DNA from: an uncultured Clostridia bacterium
GTDB taxonomy: Bacteria; Bacillota; Clostridia; Oscillospirales; Acutalibacteraceae
DNA length: 39,958 bases
Reading direction: 5' to 3'
NCBI GenBank assembly: GCA_944380885.1
Contig: CALWIZ010000022.1
Location: 1-39,958, forward strand
In this document: positions 22,135 to 31,002 of the stretch, piece after piece
How positions within the stretch are numbered: position 1 is the first letter of the stretch
Layout: the number at the start of each line of letters is the position of its first letter
Made by a program: the position numbers and the translations under genes
Notes under the pieces: model-generated
Databases searched by the model: none
Seen by the model: the letters and a program-made list of their open reading frames with translations, nothing else
What the model was told of the DNA's origin: nothing

Positions 22135-24762
22135 ATGAGATTTTCTTCAGCGAAGCTCACTGCGCTTCGTCCCCAAAAAGAAAAGTATCTTTCCACCTTC
22201 TTAATAGCGCTCGCCACGGCGGCGGTTCTTTTTGTGCCGTATATGCTTATAAGCGAGGGCTATTTTACCTTTTACGGCGATTTCAATGTTCAGCAGATAC
22301 CGTTTTACCAGCAGTGCCACAAGGCGATAAAGGAGGGCAATATCTTCTGGAGCTGGACTACCGACCTCGGCGCAAATTTCATAGGCTCGTACAGCTTTTA
22401 CCTGCTCGGCAGCCCTTTTTTCTGGCTTACCATTCCTTTTCCGAACTGGTTTGTCCCCTATCTTATAGGACCTCTGCTTATCCTCAAATTCGGCTGTGCC
22501 GCGTTTACCTCCTATTTCTATATCAGGCGTTTTACAAGAACCCCGCAGGCGGCGCGCCTCGGCGGACTTCTCTACGCATTTTCCGGCTTTTCGGTATACA
22601 ATATTTTCTTCAACCATTTTCACGAAGCGATAATCGTCTTTCCGCTGCTTCTGCTGGCGTTTGAACAGCTTATCACAGAAAACCGCCGCTTTGTATTTGC
22701 TCTCGCCGTGGCGCTGTGCGCCGTTGTAAACTACTTCTTCTTTTTCGGAATGGTTGTTTTCACGGTAATATATTTCTTTGTCCGCCTTTTCTCAGGAGCG
22801 ATAAAAGTAAAAATTTCAAGATTTTTCGTTCTTATTTTCGAGGCTGTGCTCGGACTCGGAATAGCGGCATTTCTCCTCTATCCGTCAATACTTGCGATAT
22901 TAAGCAACAGCCGCGTTTCAAGCCTTATGCTCACAAACGGCTGGAACGCCATCATGTACGGCAAAGAGCAGATTTACGCCAACGTCCTCCAATGCTTTTT
23001 CTTCCCGCCCGACATTCCGGCAAGACCGGTATTTTTCCCGGGCGCCGATGTCAAATGGTCTTCCCTCGGCGGCTGGCTGCCGGTATTCAGTATGGTCGGC
23101 GTATTCACTTGGTTTTCTCAGCGCAAGGGTCACTGGCTTAAAAGAGTTACCGGGATATGTATATTTATGGCGCTTGTTCCGGTGCTCAACAGCGCGTTTT
23201 ACGCTTTTAATACCGCTTATTACGCCCGCTGGTTCTATATGCCGATACTTATGATGTGTCTCGCGACCGTTTCCCTTACCGAGGACGATACCGTAAACTG
23301 GTCGGTCGGCTACAAATGGGTAATGGGCATCACGGTAGCGGTCACGGCGGTCATAGGCTTTTTCCCGCAGAAAAATTCCGACGGGGAGCTGATTTTCGGT
23401 CTTTACTCGCAAAGTGAGGACGGAATGTATGTCTTTCGCTTCTGGACCGCCTGCCTTATCGCGATAATGAGCCTTGTGATACTGGGTATGCTGCTTAAAG
23501 AGCTTAAAAAAGACCGTGCCGCCTTTTACAGGCTGGCTACCTTATGCGTCTGCATTGTTTCGGCGGTTTACGGAAATGTGTTTATCGCCTGCGGACGCTC
23601 GCACTCATATGAAATCAAGGAGGTTATGATAGATCAGCTTATCGAGGGCGAGGTAGACCTTGAGGATTCGGACGATTACAGGGTAGATGTATACGACGGT
23701 GTGGACAACACCTCTATGTATCTGGGGCTCCCGGGAATTAACGCTTTCCATTCGGTAGTTCCGGCATCTATATTTGAGTTTTACGATTATATCGGGGTTG
23801 AGCGGAGCGTTGGCAGCCGTCCTGAAACGGATCAGGCGGCGATCCGTCCCCTGCTTTCGGTAAAATATCTTCTCAACCGCAAGGACGGGGACAGTTTTCT
23901 CAATGAGTATGACGAGACTTTGATGCCCGGATATGAATATGTAAAAACAAGCGGCGGATATTACATTTACGAGAACAAGAATTATATACCTTACGGATTT
24001 TCTTACAACTATTATATGAGCTATGACTTCTGCGATTCCTACGCCGAGTCGAGCCGCGCGGCGCTTATGCTCAAGGCGATACTACTCACCGACGAGCAGA
24101 TAGAAAAATACGGCGATATGCTTGAAAACATTGAAAAGTTAGAGCTTCCGCCATATGATTTTGAGACAACGGGAACTACCCTTTCGCTTACTGACGACGC
24201 TATGGCATATGACTGCGAACAGCTGCGCGAGACCGCCGCCGACTCATTCGATATTGACAACCGCGGCTTTACCGCCAAGGTGACGAGAGACAGGGAAAAC
24301 CTTGTCTTCTTCTCGGTTCCGTATGACGAGGGCTGGACGGCTTACGTCAACGGCAAGCAAACCGAAATCGAAAAGGTAAACGCCGGATTCATGGCGGTAA
24401 AGGTGGGCGCCGGAAGCAGTACGATAAGGTTTGAGTATCTTACCCCCGGACTTGTTGACGGTCTTATAACAACCGGCGGCGCCTGCGTGGTGCTTCTCTG
24501 TTATATACTGATTTTCAATCTCTATGCAAAGCACCGCCCGGACGATACCCGCTATCCCGAGGGCGAGCAGCTTATTAAAAAATGGCGTGAGCAGGACCGT
24601 GAGGAAGCAAAACGAATACTTGCAGAAAGGTTCCCGTCAGATATTAAGCCGAGTATTCTTGACGATGACAACGATATATCGATTCCGCAGATAGATAACG
24701 GTTTTTCGGGCGGTTTTAGTGTTTCATCGGATATTTACGACGATAACTACGAGGATAATTAA
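22135..24762 (+). CDS. YfhO-family large membrane protein (GT-C-like)
   Basis: The 875-residue protein has about twelve membrane segments in residues 20-500, then an extracytoplasmic domain (about 500-790, with PYDEGWTAYVNGKQ near its end), one more membrane helix and an acidic cytoplasmic tail rich in Asp. The first external loop contains SEGYFTFYGDFNVQQIPFY, whose Asp is placed like the catalytic Asp of GT-C polyprenyl-phosphate-sugar transferases. YfhO proteins add sugars to lipoteichoic or wall teichoic acids in some Firmicutes. That role here is inferred. I chose the ATG at 22135, preceded by AAAGGATGA, over the longer frame from 22072, which starts inside the promoter. Confidence 0.88.
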   Translation: MRFSSAKLTALRPQKEKYLSTFLIALATAAVLFVPYMLISEGYFTFYGDFNVQQIPFYQQCHKAIKEGNIFWSWTTDLGANFIGSYSFYLLGSPFFWLTIPFPNWFVPYLIGPLLILKFGCAAFTSYFYIRRFTRTPQAARLGGLLYAFSGFSVYNIFFNHFHEAIIVFPLLLLAFEQLITENRRFVFALAVALCAVVNYFFFFGMVVFTVIYFFVRLFSGAIKVKISRFFVLIFEAVLGLGIAAFLLYPSILAILSNSRVSSLMLTNGWNAIMYGKEQIYANVLQCFFFPPDIPARPVFFPGADVKWSSLGGWLPVFSMVGVFTWFSQRKGHWLKRVTGICIFMALVPVLNSAFYAFNTAYYARWFYMPILMMCLATVSLTEDDTVNWSVGYKWVMGITVAVTAVIGFFPQKNSDGELIFGLYSQSEDGMYVFRFWTACLIAIMSLVILGMLLKELKKDRAAFYRLATLCVCIVSAVYGNVFIACGRSHSYEIKEVMIDQLIEGEVDLEDSDDYRVDVYDGVDNTSMYLGLPGINAFHSVVPASIFEFYDYIGVERSVGSRPETDQAAIRPLLSVKYLLNRKDGDSFLNEYDETLMPGYEYVKTSGGYYIYENKNYIPYGFSYNYYMSYDFCDSYAESSRAALMLKAILLTDEQIEKYGDMLENIEKLELPPYDFETTGTTLSLTDDAMAYDCEQLRETAADSFDIDNRGFTAKVTRDRENLVFFSVPYDEGWTAYVNGKQTEIEKVNAGFMAVKVGAGSSTIRFEYLTPGLVDGLITTGGACVVLLCYILIFNLYAKHRPDDTRYPEGEQLIKKWREQDREEAKRILAERFPSDIKPSILDDDNDISIPQIDNGFSGGFSVSSDIYDDNYEDN

Positions 24763-24802
24763 ATTAAATTTTATTGCGTTTTTTCTGCATACCCATTAAA
24801 AT

Positions 24803-24840
24803 AACCCCGATAAGAGCGTATAAACGCTCTTATCGGGGTT
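24803..24840. terminator. Bidirectional terminator-like hairpin between convergent genes
   Basis: A 17-bp perfect stem (24803-24819 with 24824-24840) with a 4-base loop lies between the YfhO-like stop and the stop of the convergent ADP-ribosylglycohydrolase gene. The flank on the minus-strand exit is TTATTTTAA-like and on the plus-strand exit is A-rich, so it better fits termination of the minus-strand gene. Confidence 0.6.
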
Positions 24841-24896
24841 AAAAAAATATATTAACATTCAATCGTGTGTTAAAAGTAATAATGCTTTCAGAAAAC

Positions 24897-25703
24897 CTAC
24901 CGGCAAAAGCGCTTCTGAAATTCCTTGACCATAGCTTTGAGAAAACCGTCAAGTTTTCTGTCGCAGAAGTCGGCTATATACTTTGGTATTTCACCGTAAT
25001 ATGCCTCGGCTATCCCTCCGGCTATACAAGCCTCAGTATCTGCGTCTCCTCCGAGAGAAACGGCTTTCCTTATCGCGCTTTCATAATCGTCCGACTCAAG
25101 AAACGCGATAATCGCGGGCGGCACGCTGTATGAGGCGCGGCTGTTATATTCATAATGCTCTTTAATATCCGCTGTTTTCCGTGATAAATCATAACGGAAA
25201 CGCTTTTGCAATAAAACGCGTATATTTTCCTTGTTTTCCCCGTGCCGCGCGAGAAAAACCGCTGAAGCGACCGCCTGTGCCGCTTTTACGGCTTCCGGGT
25301 TGTTATGAGTGTAAAAACAGCTTGCCTTGGCCTGAAGCTCCGTCTGCTCTAAAGTATCGTAAGCGTAACCTATCGGAACCGCTCTCATTGCGGCGCCGTT
25401 GCCGTAGCTGCGGTTTATTTTATGTACATCGCCCATTGCCCATTCGGAAAACATTATTCCGAATCCGGCCGACGGGTAGTATGAATAGTACTGGCGGTAC
25501 TGTGCCGCGTATTCAAAGCCTCTTTTTCTCAGTTTAAACCGCGTGACCGGCTCCGGGTTATTCAAAACAGCGCGTGCGGTGGCGACTGTCAGAACGGTAT
25601 CGTCTGTAAAAGAGCTGTCCCTTTGAAACTCGAAATCGTAATTCTTCGTACAATGTGTCTCGTAATAGGAGCCTATAATATCACCGTATATCGCTCCGAG
25701 CAT
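24897..25703 (-). CDS. ADP-ribosylglycohydrolase family protein
   Basis: The 268-residue protein has the DraG-type dinuclear-metal signatures GAIYGDIIGSYYE and SSFTDDTVLTVA near the N-terminus and GGDADTEACIAGGIAEA near the C-terminus, where Asp and Thr ligands bind two Mg2+ ions. Members remove ADP-ribose from proteins or small molecules. No ADP-ribosyltransferase or nitrogenase gene is visible here, so the target is unknown. GGAGGTG precedes ATG 25703. The open frame reaches 25772, and a 92-base leader separates promoter and start. The gene stands alone. Confidence 0.92.
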   Translation of the reverse strand: MLGAIYGDIIGSYYETHCTKNYDFEFQRDSSFTDDTVLTVATARAVLNNPEPVTRFKLRKRGFEYAAQYRQYYSYYPSAGFGIMFSEWAMGDVHKINRSYGNGAAMRAVPIGYAYDTLEQTELQAKASCFYTHNNPEAVKAAQAVASAVFLARHGENKENIRVLLQKRFRYDLSRKTADIKEHYEYNSRASYSVPPAIIAFLESDDYESAIRKAVSLGGDADTEACIAGGIAEAYYGEIPKYIADFCDRKLDGFLKAMVKEFQKRFCR

Positions 25704-25801
25704 TTTCGCACCTCCGTCAACAGAATACCAATCTGCCGAACATACTGTTTCAGTGCAATTACCTATCATCACATAATTCCCCTGAAATACCTGATATTGA
25801 A

Positions 25802-25830
25802 ATTATATTACATTTAATTCATAATAGCAA
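25802..25830 (-). promoter_or_regulatory. Promoter of the ADP-ribosylglycohydrolase gene
   Basis: On the minus strand TTGCTA (25830-25825), a 17-base spacer and a perfect TATAAT (25807-25802) precede a leader of about 90 bases that contains no further gene. Confidence 0.65.
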
Positions 25831-25840
25831 GATTTTATAT

Positions 25841-25877
25841 AAAAAGACCGGTCGGGAAATAACTCCTGACCGGTCTC
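25841..25877 (-). terminator. Terminator after feoA
   Basis: On the minus strand AGACCGGTC (with inner GGA/TCC pairing) and GACCGGTCT form a long stem followed by TTTTTAT. It starts 6 bases past the feoA stop. Confidence 0.82.
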
Positions 25878-25882
25878 TGATA

Positions 25883-26104
25883 TTACACTATAAATATTTC
25901 GGCGCAGTCCTCGGAGCGTATCGCTATCACGGCGCCTCTTACAAGAAACGCTTTAGGGTCGCCCCCCGGACTTTCTCCCACACACTCGACGGCAGTACCC
26001 GGTATCATTCCGATATCAAGCAGCCGCCTTCTCATACTTCCTTTTGAGTTTATTTCTTCTATAACAGCCCTGTCACCGGGCTTCAGTACAGCAAGATTAC
26101 GCAT
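25883..26104 (-). CDS. FeoA-family SH3-like protein, stand-alone
   Basis: The 73-residue protein is a single FeoA domain (KPGDRAVIEEIN, RRRLLDIGMIPGT, DPKAFLVRGAVIAIR). FeoA assists the FeoB ferrous-iron permease or, in other copies, acts as a small SH3-like partner. No feoB is adjacent, so its partner is elsewhere or its role is different. GGGAGCG precedes the ATG at 26104. A 7-bp inverted repeat lies in the region it shares with the divergent AraC gene. Confidence 0.9.
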   Translation of the reverse strand: MRNLAVLKPGDRAVIEEINSKGSMRRRLLDIGMIPGTAVECVGESPGGDPKAFLVRGAVIAIRSEDCAEIFIV

Positions 26105-26178
26105 TTTCCGTACGCTCCCGTTATATGTTAAACAGCTTTAAAAGCCGTACTGTTATTATTATATTCCGGAAAGCACCG

Positions 26179-26200
26179 AACGGTTACGCATAAAACCGTT
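26179..26200. promoter_or_regulatory. Inverted repeat between feoA and the AraC gene (possible operator)
   Basis: AACGGTT (26179-26185) and AACCGTT (26194-26200) are 7-bp arms with an 8-base spacer. The right arm touches the -35 of the AraC promoter, so a bound protein could control it and perhaps feoA. Confidence 0.4.
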
Positions 26201-26227
26201 GCAAAAATCAAAGCTCTGTGTTATATT
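26199..26227 (+). promoter_or_regulatory. Promoter of the AraC regulator gene
   Basis: TTGCAA (26199-26204), a 17-base spacer and TATATT (26222-26227) lie about 37 bases before the TTG start at 26264. Confidence 0.6.
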
Positions 26228-26263
26228 ACATTTAAAAATGAGCGAAAAGAGGTACTGACTGTT

Positions 26264-27055
26264 TTGGATATTTTTTATGAAAACAAAATCTCTCCCATAA
26301 GCCGTATGCAGGAAAACTCCTTAAGCCGTCTGCCTCATTTGCATAAAGAGCTCGAGGCTATTTATGTTTTTAAAGGCAAAGCGGTGGCATACGCGGATAA
26401 AAACAGCTACCTGCTTAACTCCGGTGACACTTTTATAACCTTCCCGAATCAGATACACTATTATGAAACTCTTCAAAAGGGTAAATATCTTGTAATTATT
26501 TTCTCGCCCGACATTCTTTACCGTATAAGCGGAGAAATATCAAAAAGTATTCCGAACAACAATTTTATAGCTTCAGGCAACCGTATTGTAACTCAGTCGT
26601 TCAGAAATATATATGATGCCGACGGAGAATATGCCGATGTGGCGATTAACGGATATCTTAACATTTTTATGAGCGCAATTCTTCCGGGGCTGACCCTTAA
26701 AACCGTTTCGGCGGAAAATACTTCTGCATTTTACAGCATAATAGATTTTTGCAGTCACAATTTTAAGGAGGAGCTCACGCTTGACCTTGTGGCGGACAGT
26801 CTTCATTTAAGCAAATATTATATTTCACACCTGATAAACAAAAAGCTCAGCCAAAGCTTCAGCGAATACATAAACAACCTTCGCATCAGCGAGGCGTGCA
26901 ATCTGCTCAGAGAAAGCGACATGAAAATAGCCGACATCTCTGAAGATGTCGGCTTCGGAACGATAAGATCGTTCAACCGCTCATTTAAGCAGATAATGGA
27001 GGTTTCCCCCGCTGAGTACCGCAGCAATATCGCAGCGCTTAAAAAATCGATTTAA
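26264..27055 (+). CDS. AraC-family transcriptional regulator
   Basis: The 263-residue protein has an N-terminal cupin sensor domain (HLHKELEAIYVFKG, SGDTFITFPNQIHYYE) and a C-terminal double helix-turn-helix: LDLVADSLHLSKYYISHLIN and then IADISEDVGFGTIRSFNRSF, followed by the usual SPAEYR. It probably senses a sugar and controls the convergent sugar operon at 27039-32822, whose last gene overlaps its 3' end by 17 bases. The start is read as TTG at 26264, after AAGAGGT with long spacing. This start is less certain. Confidence 0.88.
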   Translation: MDIFYENKISPISRMQENSLSRLPHLHKELEAIYVFKGKAVAYADKNSYLLNSGDTFITFPNQIHYYETLQKGKYLVIIFSPDILYRISGEISKSIPNNNFIASGNRIVTQSFRNIYDADGEYADVAINGYLNIFMSAILPGLTLKTVSAENTSAFYSIIDFCSHNFKEELTLDLVADSLHLSKYYISHLINKKLSQSFSEYINNLRISEACNLLRESDMKIADISEDVGFGTIRSFNRSFKQIMEVSPAEYRSNIAALKKSI

Positions 27056-27854
27056 GATATTTTATACTCATTTCGGCACATTCCATCGGAGTTTTGCCCA
27101 TGCTCGGACTGTCCTGCTCGACTACTACCCACTTCGCGCCGGCTTCCTTCGACGCGTCAAGAATAGCAGGAAAATCCTGTAATCCGCTGCCTACGGGACG
27201 AAACTCAAAGCTGCCTGAAGACTCCTTTTTCTTATCGTCATCAATGCCTATTAAAGCGTACATATTCTCGCTTTTTGAGCCTGTGAAGTCCTTTAAATGG
27301 ACAATTTCCACACGTCCGGCATACTTGCGGATATACTCAGCCGGATTCTCGCCGCCGACATTTACCCAGCAGGTATCTATCTGGGTTGAAAGCAGGTCTG
27401 CGGGAACTTCTTTATAAAGAATATCAAGAGCGTACTCTCCGTTTATCTTTACAAACTCAAAATCATGGTTATGATAGCACAGCTTCATACCAAGCTCATT
27501 GGCTTTTTTGCCGAGCATTTTTGCTCCCTCGATTACTTCGGCAAACTTATCCTGACCCGGACGGTATTCCTCAGTAAGATACGGAATTACTACATATTTA
27601 CAGCCTATTTCCGCATAAACCGAAAGAAGGTTGGGATCGTTCATCATATCGACAAACGGAACGTGCGCTGAAATCGGAACAAGTCCTATTTCGCTGCACA
27701 TTTTCTTTACTTCATCGGCGCTTTTGCCGAAAAGTCCGGCAAACTCAACACCGTCATAACCGAGAGCCTTTACCTTTTTAAGAGTTCCCTCAAAATCGGC
27801 CTCCATATCGTCCCTTACAGAATAAAGCTGTAAAGCGATCGGAAAATCATACAT
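27039..27854 (-). CDS. Sugar phosphate isomerase/epimerase-like TIM barrel (downstream copy)
   Basis: The 271-residue protein belongs to the AP-endonuclease-2/xylose-isomerase-like TIM barrel family. It begins FPIALQLYSVRDDMEADF. Metal-binding stretches are the His of LCYHNHDFEF, DTCWVNVGG, HLKDF and the Glu in VVVEQD. Relatives are epimerases, inosose dehydratases and 3-keto-glycoside beta-eliminases. GAGGTG precedes ATG 27854. It is the last gene of the six-gene operon, and its final 17 bases overlap the convergent AraC gene. The exact reaction is unknown. Confidence 0.88.
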   Translation of the reverse strand: MYDFPIALQLYSVRDDMEADFEGTLKKVKALGYDGVEFAGLFGKSADEVKKMCSEIGLVPISAHVPFVDMMNDPNLLSVYAEIGCKYVVIPYLTEEYRPGQDKFAEVIEGAKMLGKKANELGMKLCYHNHDFEFVKINGEYALDILYKEVPADLLSTQIDTCWVNVGGENPAEYIRKYAGRVEIVHLKDFTGSKSENMYALIGIDDDKKKESSGSFEFRPVGSGLQDFPAILDASKEAGAKWVVVEQDSPSMGKTPMECAEMSIKYLKSIF

Positions 27855-27879
27855 GTTTTTTCACCTCGTTTTATTATTA

Positions 27880-27903
27880 CCGGCAGCCGTAAACGGCTGC
27901 CGG
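27880..27903. other. Intercistronic GC hairpin in the sugar operon
   Basis: A 10-bp perfect stem (27880-27889 with 27894-27903) with a 4-base loop lies between two genes of the minus-strand operon. No T-run follows on the minus strand, so it is more likely an mRNA-stabilising element or weak attenuator than a terminator. Confidence 0.6.
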
Positions 27904-27914
27904 CTTTGTTGTAA

Positions 27915-29072
27915 TTACATTTCGGGTATATTTATCTCAACCTCATGGCCGCAGTCGCTCGACTTCTTTATACCGTCAAGTATTGCCTGATTGTAGATTA
28001 TCTGGCTGGTCGGAACCGGAGCCTCACCGCCGGTGATAACCGCGTCAAGGAATGAGCGTATCTTAAGGTCAAACAGATCCTTTGTAGCGGGCAGAAGCGG
28101 TATCTCGGTCTGAACAGGCTCGCCTGCAACATCGTGATAAATGGTCATCGGCTTATAGAAGGAGCCGTTCCAGCAATCGGTCGACGGAATACGCAAAGAG
28201 CCCTTTGTACCCATAATTATGGTATCTCCGGGAGTGTCAAGGTGCATATACCATGCTATACGGAAATCAAGTATAATTCCACCCTCAAGACGTATGTAAG
28301 CCGACGCGAAATCATCAACGCCGAATTTCTTCGCGCACTCCGGCTTGCCTACCTGTGAGTAAGCTTCAGGTGTGGTGCCGAAATAATCGGTAGCTGTTCC
28401 GCTTACGGTAAGCGGCTTCGGGTTGCCGAGAGCGTTCATAACAAGGTCTATCGAATAGCAGCCGATATCGCCGAGTGCGCCGAGTCCCGCCTTATCCTTT
28501 TCTATAAAGGTCTCTGACCAGCTTACCGGTATACCGTGTCTGCGTCCGCCTCCGGTCTGAACATAGTATATTCTTCCGAGCTCGCCCGACTGAACGATTT
28601 TCTTTATCATCTGCATATTGGCGTCAAATCTCGGCTGGAATCCGACAGAAACTATCTTTCCGCTCTTCTTTTCAGCCTTGCGTATTGCAATAGCCTCCTC
28701 AAGCGTTACGGTCATCGGTTTCTCAAGCAGAACCGGAAGTCCATGCTCAAGAGCATAAATAGTACATTCGGCGTGGGTGCAGTTGTAGGTGCATACGCTT
28801 ACCGCGTCAAGGTTCATGGTATCAATCATTTCCTTGTAGTCGGTGAAGTCCTTTGCCTCTACCTCGTGAGACTTGAAAAATTCAGCCGCCTTTCCGGGAA
28901 TAAGGTCGGCGCCCGCAACTACCTCGACATCAGGCTGCTTTAAATAGCTGCCGATATGTGAATTAGCTATTCCTCCGGTTCCGATTATTCCGATACGCAG
29001 CTTGCGGTCGCTTCTTATGACCTCTTTAGCGGTCATATCGCTTGTGAAATTGTTCATATCAATGTTTGCCAT
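27915..29072 (-). CDS. Gfo/Idh/MocA oxidoreductase (third copy in the operon)
   Basis: The 385-residue protein has a Rossmann N-terminus at about residue 26 (RIGIIGTGGIANSH), the dinucleotide-binding EKP motif in LLEKPMTV and the C-terminal substrate domain with LGDIGCYSIDLVMNAL. That second-site pattern (Tyr and Asp) differs from the other two copies. The N-terminal 24 residues are an extra leader with no signal-peptide character. Members oxidise or reduce sugar or cyclitol hydroxyls with NAD(P). GGAGGTAG precedes the ATG. It lies 20 bases after the upstream TIM-barrel gene. Confidence 0.92.
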   Translation of the reverse strand: MANIDMNNFTSDMTAKEVIRSDRKLRIGIIGTGGIANSHIGSYLKQPDVEVVAGADLIPGKAAEFFKSHEVEAKDFTDYKEMIDTMNLDAVSVCTYNCTHAECTIYALEHGLPVLLEKPMTVTLEEAIAIRKAEKKSGKIVSVGFQPRFDANMQMIKKIVQSGELGRIYYVQTGGGRRHGIPVSWSETFIEKDKAGLGALGDIGCYSIDLVMNALGNPKPLTVSGTATDYFGTTPEAYSQVGKPECAKKFGVDDFASAYIRLEGGIILDFRIAWYMHLDTPGDTIIMGTKGSLRIPSTDCWNGSFYKPMTIYHDVAGEPVQTEIPLLPATKDLFDLKIRSFLDAVITGGEAPVPTSQIIYNQAILDGIKKSSDCGHEVEINIPEM

Positions 29073-29092
29073 TTTTTACTACCTCCAGTTAT

Positions 29093-30007
29093 TTATATAA
29101 CGAACTGACGCATATAGCGGCAGCTCAAGGTTACCGAATCCTTCACGCGCTCCTTCGAGCCTTCAAATGCCTTATCCTCAACCTCAATGCAGGCATAGCC
29201 GTCATAGCCTATATCGGTGAGCGCTGAAACATAATTGCCCCAGTCGACATCTCCGAGTCCCGGCAGCTTCGGACTCATAAAATCAAGCGGATATCCCATT
29301 ATTCCGACATCGTTCAGCTTATCGGGATACAGCTTTATATCCTTGAAATGGACATGGAATATCCTGTCCTTAAATTCGTAAAGCGGCTTTATGTAATCAA
29401 TATGCTGCCATATAAAATGGCTCGGGTCGTAATTTATACCGAAATTTTTGCTCGGTAAAAGCTCAAACATCTTACGCCACAGAGCCGGCGTGGTAAATAG
29501 GTTCTGTCCGCCCGGCCACTGGTCGGGGCCGAAAAGCATCGGGCAGTTCTCAATCGCTATCTTTACTCCCTTTTCCTCGGCAAGGGCAATTATCGGCGGC
29601 CAGATTTCCTTGAACAGCTCTATATTTTCCTCGACGGTTTTATGCTGGTCGCGTCCTATAAATGTGGTAACCATATTGACGCCGAGCAGCGCGCTCATAT
29701 TTATAACCTTTTTAAGATGCGCTATGTTGGCAGCTCTTTTTTCAAGGTCGCCGTCCATAGTGTTGGGATAAAAGGCAAGCGATGAAATTTCTATTCCCTT
29801 TTTGGCGCAGAAATCCTTTATGTAGGAAATGTACTCATCCGAAGTATTGTCCACATCGATATGGCTTACACCGGCATATCTGCGCTCTGCCTTGCCCTGC
29901 GGCCAGCAGGCGACCTCAATGCACTCGCAGCCGTTTCCGACCGCGTTTTCGACCGCTTCCTCAAATGTAAAGCCGTCATAAATCGCGCTTACAATTCCAA
30001 GCTTCAT
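29093..30007 (-). CDS. Sugar phosphate isomerase/epimerase-like TIM barrel (upstream copy)
   Basis: The 304-residue protein begins MKLGIVSAIYDGFTFEEAV. Metal-binding residues of the family appear in IAIENCPM (Glu), NYDPSHFIWQ (Asp, His), FHVHFKD and ACIEVED (Glu). It is distinct in sequence from the downstream copy, so the two probably catalyse different steps. The ATG at 30007 overlaps the stop of the upstream oxidoreductase (ATGA) and has AAAGGAG inside that gene. The longer frame to 30067 is rejected for this reason. Beta-elimination, dehydration or epimerisation of a keto-sugar are candidates. Confidence 0.9.
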   Translation of the reverse strand: MKLGIVSAIYDGFTFEEAVENAVGNGCECIEVACWPQGKAERRYAGVSHIDVDNTSDEYISYIKDFCAKKGIEISSLAFYPNTMDGDLEKRAANIAHLKKVINMSALLGVNMVTTFIGRDQHKTVEENIELFKEIWPPIIALAEEKGVKIAIENCPMLFGPDQWPGGQNLFTTPALWRKMFELLPSKNFGINYDPSHFIWQHIDYIKPLYEFKDRIFHVHFKDIKLYPDKLNDVGIMGYPLDFMSPKLPGLGDVDWGNYVSALTDIGYDGYACIEVEDKAFEGSKERVKDSVTLSCRYMRQFVI

Positions 30008-31002
30008 AATCTGTACTCCTTTAACGGATATTTTATTTTTGCTTCTGATTTTATCATATCCATACATTTATGGACATTGTGCGTTAGCTTGCTTACCTCT
30101 TTGTAATCCTCCGCAAAGCCCTTGGGATTTTCTATCCAGCCGGCGAACTTTTCCGCCTCTCCCCGCATTACCTCTTCTCTCGGAGGATAGCCGAGAAGCT
30201 GCTTTTCCATACCGTTTTTTACAAGCGATATTCCGGCGTACTGGGAAACCGAGCCTATCCGTACCGTGCCGCTGTCCCCTGTTATTTCCGAGCCTGCGGC
30301 GCTCTGACCGGTTTTGCTGTATGAGAGCACCGCGGTGAAATCGCCGTAATCGAATATAGCGGCGCCTGCGCCGTCCGCTCCGCCTTCAAGAAAAGACGCC
30401 CCCGCCTTTATGCCCCGCGGCATACCGAATAGATCCACCGCCGCATAAACACAGTAAATTCCCAAATCCATAAGCGTTCCGGCTCCGAGCGACATATCAA
30501 ATATATTGACGCTCTCTCCCGCTGCAAAACGCGCATACCTGCTTGAAAGCTGACCGAAATCAATTCTCGCAAGCGATATTTTTCCTATCTCACCTACAGC
30601 CGAATGAAGTATCTCCCTTCCGGCGCAGTGCCTTGACATTATAGCCTCCGCGTAAACAAGTTCCTTACTGCCGGCGTATTCACTCAGCCTGTCATACTGT
30701 TCACATTCAGTGACGATAGGCTTTTCACATAATACGTGCTTGCCGTTTTCAAGAAACAGCCTTGACTGCTCGGCGTGAAACACGTTAGGTGTAGCAATAT
30801 ACACCGCGTCAATACTGCCGTCACACGCCAAAGCCTTAATGTCATCGCAGCAGCCCGAAAAGCCCTGCGCCGCAGCAAAGCTCTTCCCGCGCGATATATC
30901 CCTTGAATAGGCCGTCTGAAAAACATATCTTCCCGTAAGTCTGCATGCCGCGAGAAACTTTTCCGTTATAGCGCTCGTTCCGACCGTGGCAAGCCTTACC
31001 AT
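30004..31002 (-). CDS. Gfo/Idh/MocA oxidoreductase (second copy)
   Basis: The 332-residue protein starts MVRLATVGTSAITEKFL with the dinucleotide fold, has EKP in VLCEKPIVTE, and the second-site stretch TLMDLGIYCVYAAVDLFG (Tyr, no His), as in dihydrodiol/glucose-fructose oxidoreductase-like branches. The start shares bases with the stop of the first copy (TGATG), and its own stop overlaps the next TIM-barrel gene, so translation is tightly coupled. It is less similar to the other two copies than they are to classic sugar dehydrogenases. The substrate is unknown. Confidence 0.92.
   Translation of the reverse strand: MVRLATVGTSAITEKFLAACRLTGRYVFQTAYSRDISRGKSFAAAQGFSGCCDDIKALACDGSIDAVYIATPNVFHAEQSRLFLENGKHVLCEKPIVTECEQYDRLSEYAGSKELVYAEAIMSRHCAGREILHSAVGEIGKISLARIDFGQLSSRYARFAAGESVNIFDMSLGAGTLMDLGIYCVYAAVDLFGMPRGIKAGASFLEGGADGAGAAIFDYGDFTAVLSYSKTGQSAAGSEITGDSGTVRIGSVSQYAGISLVKNGMEKQLLGYPPREEVMRGEAEKFAGWIENPKGFAEDYKEVSKLTHNVHKCMDMIKSEAKIKYPLKEYRL

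Noticed and set aside
22201..22623. Long open frame on the minus strand inside the YfhO-like gene
   Set aside because: No ribosome site, no recognisable domain, and the plus-strand frame is a clear membrane protein of known family. It is a shadow of biased codon use.
25703..25772. Longer N-terminus for the ADP-ribosylglycohydrolase
   Set aside because: Family proteins start at MLGAIYGD, and a strong GGAGGTG precedes that ATG. The upstream codons have no family match.
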